Below, piece by piece: positions 1-5,463 of a DNA stretch of 9,458 bases. The stretch's first letter is position 1; every line of letters starts with the position of its first letter. Source of the stretch: Dehalococcoidia bacterium (GTDB lineage Bacteria > Chloroflexota > Dehalococcoidia > GIF9 > AB-539-J10). Made by a program: the position numbers and the translations under genes. Location: the NCBI GenBank assembly GCA_023229725.1, contig JALNYR010000099.1, forward strand, positions 1 through 9,458, written 5' to 3'. Under the pieces are notes generated by a model. The model had not been told where the DNA came from, searched no databases, and worked only from the letters and a program-made list of their open reading frames with translations.

Positions 1-1
1 G

Positions 2-679
2 TGCTACACGATGGACGCATTCCCGGATGGTCCGCAGGTGACGAACGTGCTGCACTGCATGGGTGGAGGCCTCGGCGAAGGCTGCGGCTTCGGTCAGTTG
101 AAGCAGTTCGGCTTCGAACAGCCGGTCATCAGCATCTGCGGTGACTCCACGTTCTTCCATGCCTCCATCACGCCTCTTGTCAACGCCATCTACAACAAGG
201 CGAATATGGTTGCCATAATCCTCGACAACTCCATCACCGCCATGACCGGGTTCCAGCCCCACGCAGGAAGCGGGCGGACGGCGACGCAGGAAGCCACTGA
301 GACGGTCAGCGCCGAGGAGTTGTGTCGCACCCTTGGATGCCGGGTGGAGGTCGTCGATGCGTTTGACACCAAGGCGTCCACGGCCAAACTGATGGAGTTG
401 ATGAAAGACGAGGGCGGTGTCAAGGTACTCATCCTTCGCCGCAAGTGCGAGCTATTGCGCATGCGCCAGGAGCGCAAGCACCCCTACAAGGTGTGGGTGA
501 ACGCCGAGAAGTGCAAGGGCGACAAGTGCGGCTTCTGCTACCGCACCCTCCGGTGCCCGGGCGTGGCACTCGACACGGCAACCGGCAAGGCGAAGATACA
601 GGAAGCGCTCTGCGCTGAATGCGGACTGTGCGCCGACCTGTGCCCGAACAAGGCGATCGCGAAGGAGGAACGAGCATAA
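2..679 (+). CDS. iorA: Indolepyruvate:ferredoxin oxidoreductase alpha subunit, C-terminal part (5' truncated)
   Basis: The alpha subunit of IorAB oxidatively decarboxylates aryl pyruvates such as indolepyruvate to aryl-acetyl-CoA and reduces ferredoxin (family knowledge). The frame is open from base 2, reading CYTMDAFPDG, so the gene begins outside the window and 225 residues are visible. Numbering from the Met at base 11, the thiamine-diphosphate site is seen as GDS at 44-46 and DNSITAMTG at 72-80. The C-terminus is a two-cluster ferredoxin module: Cys168, 173, 176 and 182, then Cys201, 204, 207 and 211. The second set is the standard CxxCxxCxxxCP. The first is spaced C-x4-C-x2-C-x5-CP, wider than the common form. 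The stop TAA shares one base with the iorB ATG, indicating tight translational coupling. The N-terminal pyrimidine-binding half lies outside. Confidence in the family is high; exact substrate preference is unknown. Confidence 0.92.
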   Translation, partial: CYTMDAFPDGPQVTNVLHCMGGGLGEGCGFGQLKQFGFEQPVISICGDSTFFHASITPLVNAIYNKANMVAIILDNSITAMTGFQPHAGSGRTATQEATETVSAEELCRTLGCRVEVVDAFDTKASTAKLMELMKDEGGVKVLILRRKCELLRMRQERKHPYKVWVNAEKCKGDKCGFCYRTLRCPGVALDTATGKAKIQEALCAECGLCADLCPNKAIAKEERA

Positions 680-1287
680 TGGCTATCTCTGCTGATCCCT
701 TGAACATCATCATCTGCGGAGTCGGCGGTCAGGGCAACATCCTGCTCTCCGGCATGGTCGGAGGCGCGTTTCTGAAGAAGGGCTACTACGCGACCATCGG
801 TGAGACGTTCGGAGCAGCCCAGCGCGGCGGCGCGGTATTCAGCGCGGTACGAGTCTCCAAGAAGCGCGAGTATGGCCCTCTCATCCCCGAGGGCAAAGCC
901 CACCTGATTCTCGGGCTCGAACCTCTGGAGACCCTGCGAATGGTGCAGAAGTACGCCAACCCCGAGACCGTCTGCATCAGCAACGTGTACCCGGTCATAC
1001 CGGCCGGCGTGTCCGCCAGCCGCGAGACCTATCCGGATATCGCGGAACTGAGGTCGGCTGTCTCCAAGCTGTGCAAGCGTGCCTGGTTCCTCGATGCGAC
1101 GAGCATCGCCCTCGAGCTGAATGCGCCGATTGCCATGAACATCGTCATGGTGGGCGCACTGCTCGGAAGCGGTCAGCTGCCTCTCACCGAGGAGGACGTC
1201 AAGGTGGAACTGCGCGAGAACCTTCCCCCCGACCGTCTCGGGCTGAACTACCAGGCGATGGCACGAGGCATGAAGGCCGTCGCCTGA
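679..1287 (+). CDS. iorB: Indolepyruvate:ferredoxin oxidoreductase beta subunit
   Basis: This is the small partner subunit of IorA, belonging to the 2-oxoacid:acceptor oxidoreductase gamma domain family. It is 202 residues, the usual length. The N-terminus shows a glycine-rich loop, CGVGGQGN, at residues 13-20, followed by GETFGAAQRGG at 41-51, a conserved stretch of this family. I chose ATG 679 over an in-frame ATG at 619 because AAGGAGG at 662-668 sits 10 bases upstream, because the overlap with the iorA stop (TAATG) is typical of coupled subunits, and because the 20 extra residues would lie inside iorA and resemble nothing. No cysteine cluster is present, as expected, since the clusters are on IorA. 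The two genes form an operon and hisS follows 42 bases later on the same strand. Confidence 0.93.
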   Translation: MAISADPLNIIICGVGGQGNILLSGMVGGAFLKKGYYATIGETFGAAQRGGAVFSAVRVSKKREYGPLIPEGKAHLILGLEPLETLRMVQKYANPETVCISNVYPVIPAGVSASRETYPDIAELRSAVSKLCKRAWFLDATSIALELNAPIAMNIVMVGALLGSGQLPLTEEDVKVELRENLPPDRLGLNYQAMARGMKAVA

Positions 1288-1292
1288 CGGCC
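1275..1292 (+). other. Perfect hairpin across the iorB stop codon
   Basis: GGCCGTC (1275-1281), a 4-base loop GCCT, then GACGGCC (1286-1292) form a perfect 7-bp stem that includes the iorB stop codon. No T-run follows, so it does not look like an intrinsic terminator. It could be an mRNA processing or stabilising structure between iorB and hisS. The role is inferred; the inverted repeat is seen directly. Confidence 0.45.
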
Positions 1293-1329
1293 CTCCAGGC
1301 CAACTGAGGAGAGAAGCGAGAGCACAGCC

Positions 1330-2583
1330 GTGTACAAGGCACCGCGAGGGACTGTCGACATACTGCCGGCGGAGCAGGCGTATTGGGCTCACGTGCAGCA
1401 GCGCGCCGCCGAAGTGTGCCGTCTCTACGGCTACGAGCGAATCGACACGCCTGCCTTCGAGGACTACGACCTCTTCGCGCGGAGAGACGCGGCGGGCACC
1501 GACCTCGTCGAGAAGGAGATGTACGTGTTCGAGGACCGGAGCGGGCAGAAGCTCACGCTCCGGGCCGAGAACACGGCTCCTGTATGCCGGGCGTACGTCG
1601 AGCACGGCATGTTCAGCCTGCCGCAACCGGTGCGTCTCTACTATCTTGGCGCCACGTTTCGCTACGAGCGTCCCCAGGCAGGTCGCTACCGCCAGCACCA
1701 CCAGTTCGGGTGCGAGGCCCTGGGCGATCCGTCTCCAGGCCTCGACGTGGAGGTAATCGAACTTGCGCTAGGATTCCTGTCGTCCCTTGGACTGCAGCAA
1801 CTCACAGTCGTCCTCAACAGCATCGGCTGCCGGCAGTGCCAGCCGGAGTATGTGAAGGTGTTGCAGCGCCACTACGAGGCCCTTTCGGGAGAGGTCTGCG
1901 CCGATTGCCGCGTGAGGATGGTGCGCAACCCGCTGCGGCTTCTCGACTGCAAGGAACCTGCGTGCAGGCTCATCGCCGACGCGGCCCCCAGGATTTCGGA
2001 CTACCTCTGCCCTGAGTGCGAGACTCACTTCCGTGAGGTGCAGGAACAGTTGCGGGTGCTGGGGATCCCCTTCACGCTGAACCACAAGCTCGTCCGGGGT
2101 CTCGACTACTACACCAGGACGGTGTTCGAGATACTGCCTCAGCGCGAGGGCGGGCAGAGCGCCATTGTGGGCGGCGGCCGTTACGATGGACTCATCGAGC
2201 AGATTGGCGGCAAGTCCACGCCCGGAGTGGGCTTCGCGACCGGCATCGAGCGAATTGTCCTCAACCTGAAGGAACAGCAGCTCGGAGTACCTGCACTGCC
2301 GGCGCCGCGGATCTACCTGGCGCACATGGGCGACTCCGCGCGGCTCGCAGCCGCGGTGCTTGCCCGTTCCCTGAGGAGCGCCGGCTTCGGCGTTGTCGCA
2401 TCGACCGGCGGCAAGAGCCTCAAGGCGCAGCTGCGGCAGGCCAACGCGCTTGGCGCACGGCACACCGTGATTCTGGGCGACGACGAGGTTCAGAGGGGTG
2501 TGGTCACCGTTCGCGACATGACACTCAACGAGCAGGTTACCGTCCCACAGGATGGTCTGGCGGCGTACTTCTCCTCCCGGTGA
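1330..2583 (+). CDS. hisS: Histidyl-tRNA synthetase (HisRS)
   Basis: HisRS is a cytosolic class II synthetase that charges tRNA-His. The protein is 417 residues, normal for bacteria. It opens with the family start YKAPRGTVDILP, supporting GTG 1330; no other in-frame start exists between it and the upstream stop at 1285. Motif 2 is seen as FRYERPQAGRYRQHHQFG (110-127), the histidine-binding loop as LVRGLDYYTRTVFE (254-267), and motif 3 as GVGFATGIERI (299-309). The C-terminal HGTP anticodon-binding domain covers about 325-417. An insertion domain carries cysteine pairs at 167/170, 190/193, 207/212 and 227/230, probably zinc sites. The usual LRPEGT motif reads LRAENT at 77-82, keeping the Arg and Glu. 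The best Shine-Dalgarno, GAGGAGAG at 1306-1313, is unusually far (16 bases) from the start, so coupling to iorB translation is possible. Confidence 0.96.
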   Translation: MYKAPRGTVDILPAEQAYWAHVQQRAAEVCRLYGYERIDTPAFEDYDLFARRDAAGTDLVEKEMYVFEDRSGQKLTLRAENTAPVCRAYVEHGMFSLPQPVRLYYLGATFRYERPQAGRYRQHHQFGCEALGDPSPGLDVEVIELALGFLSSLGLQQLTVVLNSIGCRQCQPEYVKVLQRHYEALSGEVCADCRVRMVRNPLRLLDCKEPACRLIADAAPRISDYLCPECETHFREVQEQLRVLGIPFTLNHKLVRGLDYYTRTVFEILPQREGGQSAIVGGGRYDGLIEQIGGKSTPGVGFATGIERIVLNLKEQQLGVPALPAPRIYLAHMGDSARLAAAVLARSLRSAGFGVVASTGGKSLKAQLRQANALGARHTVILGDDEVQRGVVTVRDMTLNEQVTVPQDGLAAYFSSR

Positions 2584-2593
2584 CCCCTCGTTC

Positions 2594-2609
2594 CGCCACG
2601 TATGTGGCG
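2594..2609 (+). other. Short hairpin after hisS, possible weak terminator
   Basis: CGCCAC (2594-2599), loop GTAT, GTGGCG (2604-2609) form a perfect 6-bp stem starting 11 bases after the hisS stop. The following bases (CTCGCGTTCTATG) have no U-run, so intrinsic termination would be inefficient. It also lies directly upstream of the proposed gyrB promoter and might act there instead. Confidence 0.35.
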
Positions 2610-2620
2610 CTCGCGTTCTA

Positions 2621-2629
2621 TGCTATACT
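2621..2629 (+). promoter_or_regulatory. Extended -10 promoter for gyrB
   Basis: TGCTATACT fits the extended -10 pattern TGnTATAAT with one mismatch. No convincing -35 hexamer lies 17 bases upstream, which extended -10 promoters tolerate. Transcription would start near 2636, giving a leader of about 105 bases before the gyrB ATG. It sits in a short AT-richer patch in otherwise GC-rich DNA. Confidence 0.5.
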
Positions 2630-2638
2630 TCCTGATGT

Positions 2639-2658
2639 CCGTCGCCGGGTGGCGGCGG
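2639..2658 (+). promoter_or_regulatory. GC-rich hairpin at the 5' end of the gyrB leader
   Basis: CCGTCGCC (2639-2646), loop GGGT, GGCGGCGG (2651-2658) would fold in RNA into an 8-bp stem with a single G-U pair, only a few bases after the predicted transcription start. The 10-bp palindrome TCGCGCGCGA follows at 2661-2670, and an alternative pairing joins CGGCT (2656-2660) to AGCCG (2676-2680). The structures are visible; a role in gyrB mRNA stability, or in supercoiling-sensitive control, is only a guess. Confidence 0.35.
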
Positions 2659-2740
2659 CTTCGCGCGCGATTGGCAGCCGGAAGTGACCACGCAGTCTCC
2701 TCGCCCGATATCGCTACTCAGCCACTGAGGATAGAGCCTG

Positions 2741-4657
2741 ATGTCTGCTGCAGAAATTGACAAGCCCGGCCGCAGGGAGTACACGTCCGGCGACATCCAG
2801 ATCCTGGACGAGATTGAAGCCGTCCGCCTGCGTCCCGGCATGTACATCGGCGGAACCGGCTTCGAGGGCCTGCAGCACCTCCTGTACGAGATCGTCTACA
2901 ACAGCATCGACGAGGCGCTGGCAGGCTACTGCGATCGCATCGACGTCACCATCCACCCCGACAACGCCATCACGGTGAAGGACAACGGGCGGGGAATCCC
3001 CGTCGACCTCATCCCCTCCACCGACATTACGGCTCTCGAAGCGGTGATGACGCGCCTGCACGCCGGCGGCAAGTTCAACAACCAGTTGTACGGCGTGTCC
3101 AGCGGCCTGCACGGCGTCGGGGCATCCGTCGTGAACGCCCTGTCGCGCCGTACGCGGGTGGAGGTTCGCCGCAACGGGAAGGTCTACTGCCAGGAATATG
3201 AACGAGGCGTGCCGACCGGCAGCATCAAGGTCATCGGTGAAGCCAGCGGGACAGGGACGTGGACCACGTTTCTGGCGGACTCCGAGATCTTCGAGGACAT
3301 CAACTACGACTTCGACGTCACTGCTCAGCGCCTCAGGGAGATGACCTTCCTCAACAAGGGCGTCCTCATCCACTTCGTCGATCAGCGCGTCGACGAGGAG
3401 CGCACGTACTACTTCGAGGGTGGCATTGCCAGCTACGTGAGTCGCATGAGCAGCGACAAAGAAGTCATCCATGCCAGACCCATCTACTTGACCGGCACGG
3501 CTGAGTCCTCGTCGGTCGAAGTGGCGATGCAGTACAACGATGGCATGAGCGAGAACACGATAACCTTCGCCAACTGCGTCAACACTCGCGACGGGGGAAG
3601 CCATCTGACCGGATTCCGGGCCGCACTGACGCGCGTCCTGACGGACTTCATCCGCAAGAGCAAGCAGGCCAAGGACAGCGACCCGCTTCTCACGGGTGAT
3701 GATGTACGGCAAGGTCTGGTCGCAGTCGTCAGTATCAAGCTGTCCAGCCCGCAATTCGAGGGTCAGACGAAGGCCAAGCTGGGCAATCCGGAAGTCAGAA
3801 GCCAGGTCGAGTCGATAGTCGCCGACCAGTTGAGCCTGTATCTGGAACAGCACCCGGATGACGCACGGGCGATTCTCGACAAGTGCCTCATCTCGGCGCG
3901 GGCGAGGGAAGCCGCGCGGAAGGCGCGCGAACTCGTCTTCAAGAAGAGTAGCTTTGAGACGTCCACGCTGCCCGGCAAGCTCGCCGACTGCTCAGAGAAG
4001 AACCCCGAGTTCTGCGAACTCTACCTGGTTGAGGGTGAATCGGCCGGCGGTTCCGCGAAGCAGGGTCGCGACCGGCGCTTCCAGGCAATCCTGCCCCTGC
4101 GCGGCAAGATACTGAACGTGGAGAAGGCGCCCAAAGACAAGATACTGGCACACGAGGAGATCAGAAACATTGCAACCGCCCTGCGGGCCGGCGCCGACGG
4201 ACTCGACCTCAGCAGGCTTCGCTATCATCGAGTCATCATCATGAGCGATGCAGACGTGGACGGAGCACACATCCGCACGCTGCTGCTTACGTTCTTCTAC
4301 CGGCATATGCCGGGGCTCATCGACCACGGCCACCTCTACATCGCACAGCCTCCTCTCTACCGGGTGCACTCAGGCAAGCGTGAGGCATGGGTGTACACGG
4401 AGCAGGAGAGGGACAGCGCCATGCGTGAGTTGGGCAACAAGTCCGAAGTACAACGCTACAAGGGCCTCGGAGAGATGAGCCCGGAGCAACTCTGGTCCAC
4501 CACCATGAATCCCGAAACACGGACGCTTCTACAGGTGGCGGTAGAGGACGGCGCCGCAGCAGACAAGGTATTCGAGATGCTGATGGGCGCCGAAGTGGAG
4601 CCGCGGAAGAACTTCATCCAGGACCACGCCGAGACGGTCCAGAACCTCGATATCTAG
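2741..4657 (+). CDS. gyrB: DNA gyrase subunit B
   Basis: GyrB is the ATPase subunit of DNA gyrase, which with GyrA introduces negative supercoils. It is full length for the short (non-proteobacterial) type at 638 residues. The GHKL ATPase domain shows the catalytic Glu50 in YEIVYNSIDEALAG, Asp81 in VKDNGRGIP, and SGLHGVGAS at 121-129. The transducer holds the QTKAKLGN lysine loop (342-349). The TOPRIM domain shows the metal-binding Glu431 in VEGESAGGSAKQGRDR, the DADVD motif at 503-507, and QRYKGLGEM at 571-579. GyrB rather than ParE is favoured by the dnaA neighbourhood; ParE cannot be wholly excluded from one gene. The Shine-Dalgarno is TGAGG at 2726-2730, 10 bases before the ATG. Residue 433 is Glu where Asp is usual (see findings). 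The stop interlocks with that of nadD. Confidence 0.96.
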   Translation: MSAAEIDKPGRREYTSGDIQILDEIEAVRLRPGMYIGGTGFEGLQHLLYEIVYNSIDEALAGYCDRIDVTIHPDNAITVKDNGRGIPVDLIPSTDITALEAVMTRLHAGGKFNNQLYGVSSGLHGVGASVVNALSRRTRVEVRRNGKVYCQEYERGVPTGSIKVIGEASGTGTWTTFLADSEIFEDINYDFDVTAQRLREMTFLNKGVLIHFVDQRVDEERTYYFEGGIASYVSRMSSDKEVIHARPIYLTGTAESSSVEVAMQYNDGMSENTITFANCVNTRDGGSHLTGFRAALTRVLTDFIRKSKQAKDSDPLLTGDDVRQGLVAVVSIKLSSPQFEGQTKAKLGNPEVRSQVESIVADQLSLYLEQHPDDARAILDKCLISARAREAARKARELVFKKSSFETSTLPGKLADCSEKNPEFCELYLVEGESAGGSAKQGRDRRFQAILPLRGKILNVEKAPKDKILAHEEIRNIATALRAGADGLDLSRLRYHRVIIMSDADVDGAHIRTLLLTFFYRHMPGLIDHGHLYIAQPPLYRVHSGKREAWVYTEQERDSAMRELGNKSEVQRYKGLGEMSPEQLWSTTMNPETRTLLQVAVEDGAAADKVFEMLMGAEVEPRKNFIQDHAETVQNLDI

Positions 4658-5265
4658 TCGCGATCCCCACGGTAGAGACCGTGGGCGATGATGTATTTCT
4701 CAACCTCTCCGGGAACCAGATAGTCTATCGGCAGCCCTCGCGCTACACGGTCCCGTATCCCCGATGAGCTTATCCCTATCATTGGGGAATCCAGCGTGAC
4801 AACGTCCTGCTCCCGCATACCGTTGATGCGTGCAGCCACCTCGCCCAGCTCCGGAAGGTTTGAGCCGAGCCGTGGCACGACCACCAGCCGGCACATGCCG
4901 ACCAGTCGTTCCGGCTCCTTCCACATGGGCAGCTCGGTGAAGCTATCGCGCCCGAGAATCAGGTAGAACTCCTGATCTCCCAGCTTGTGCCGCAGTTCAT
5001 CCACCGTGTCGACTGTGTAGGACGGTCCACCGCGGTCCACCTCTACCGTACACAGCCGGAAATGCTCGTGCTTCGCGATGGCCAGCCGCACCATTTCGAC
5101 TCTGTCTCTGGCCGAACTGATGGTCCGGTCCACCTTCAGCCACGGATTGCCCGCCGGAATGAAGAGCACGCGCTCCAGCGAAAGGCGAAGGCGGGCTTCT
5201 TCTGCCACGAATATGTGACCCGCATGCACAGGATCGAAGGTCCCACCCAGAATACCAATCCGCAT
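4654..5265 (-). CDS. nadD: Nicotinate-nucleotide adenylyltransferase
   Basis: NadD transfers AMP from ATP to nicotinic acid mononucleotide, making deamido-NAD in NAD biosynthesis; it is cytosolic. The protein is 203 residues, the normal size. It begins with the nucleotidyltransferase signature GGTFDPVHAGH (7-17, catalytic His14 and His17) and ends with ISSSGIRDRV (165-174), the second ATP-binding motif. GGPSYTVDT (79-87) and the GRDSF patch at 105-109 are also typical. The usual PPHK in the substrate loop reads PWLK (41-44), a variant I believe occurs in some lineages. ATG 5265 lies at the very start of the signature; only a weak AGAGAAG precedes it. The gene follows dnaA on the same strand but has its own strong promoter, so it need not depend on dnaA transcription. 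Its stop codon shares three bases with the gyrB stop. Confidence 0.95.
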   Translation of the reverse strand: MRIGILGGTFDPVHAGHIFVAEEARLRLSLERVLFIPAGNPWLKVDRTISSARDRVEMVRLAIAKHEHFRLCTVEVDRGGPSYTVDTVDELRHKLGDQEFYLILGRDSFTELPMWKEPERLVGMCRLVVVPRLGSNLPELGEVAARINGMREQDVVTLDSPMIGISSSGIRDRVARGLPIDYLVPGEVEKYIIAHGLYRGDRD

Positions 5266-5278
5266 CGTCTTCTCTGTG

Positions 5279-5328
5279 CTCTAAACATAGAGTAAATAGA
5301 GTATTGGATTATAACAGGGATAGAGCTA
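5279..5328. repeat. AT-rich block with ATAGAG repeats in the nadD leader and promoter
   Basis: ATAGAGTAA (5287-5295) and ATAGAGTAT (5296-5304) are adjacent 9-base direct repeats differing only in the last base. A third partial copy, ATAGAGCTA, is at 5320-5328. The first copy also makes a 5-bp hairpin, CTCTA (5279-5283) with TAGAG (5288-5292). The copies bracket the nadD -10 element. They could be operator sites, or part of a duplex-unwinding element if an origin lies here. Confidence 0.5.
5308..5316 (-). promoter_or_regulatory. Consensus extended -10 promoter for nadD
   Basis: On the minus strand this reads TGTTATAAT, a perfect extended -10 (TGn plus consensus TATAAT). The hexamer 17 bases upstream, TCAGTT, is a poor -35, which is acceptable for this promoter type. 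Transcription would start near 5301, about 35 bases before the nadD ATG. It is the best promoter match I see in the window. Confidence 0.65.
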
Positions 5329-5379
5329 GTAACTGATGAGGCTGTGACGAGCGTGCCGTCGGCATGGCTTCGTGGGCGG

Positions 5380-5394
5380 GGCACATGTTGTGCC
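5380..5394. promoter_or_regulatory. Perfect dyad GGCACA-TGT-TGTGCC
   Basis: GGCACA (5380-5385) and TGTGCC (5389-5394) are perfect inverted repeats separated by three bases. The site is in the spacer downstream of dnaA and about 65 bases upstream of the nadD -10. There is no T-run on either strand, so an operator-like protein site is more likely than a terminator. The binding protein is unknown. Confidence 0.4.
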
Positions 5395-5397
5395 ACT

Positions 5398-5463
5398 GTG
5401 TGAATGACGTTCTCGACAGGTTACCAACGGGGGCTGGTGTGAGTCTCCACCGTCTGTTCACAC
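5398..5463. other. Cluster of three GTGTGA motifs, candidate degenerate DnaA boxes
   Basis: GTGTGA occurs at 5398-5403 and 5437-5442, and inverted as TCACAC at 5458-5463, overlapping the dnaA stop. The first is embedded in TGTGAATGA (5399-5407), one mismatch from the DnaA-box form TGTGnATAA. The third, CTGTTCACA (5454-5462), has two mismatches; the second is poorer. The motifs are seen directly; calling them DnaA boxes is inference. Confidence 0.35.

Noticed and set aside
538..1701. Long minus-strand open frame (387 codons) across iorA-iorB-hisS
   Set aside because: It runs antisense through three well-supported genes, has no recognisable motif, and such frames are common in GC-rich coding DNA.
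2714..3853. Minus-strand open frame (379 codons) opposite gyrB
   Set aside because: It is a frame shadow of gyrB, with low-complexity Asp/Val/Ala-rich protein and no domain.
4770..4780. TTATCCCTA inside nadD as a DnaA box
   Set aside because: It has two mismatches in the important CACA half, lies in coding sequence and stands alone.
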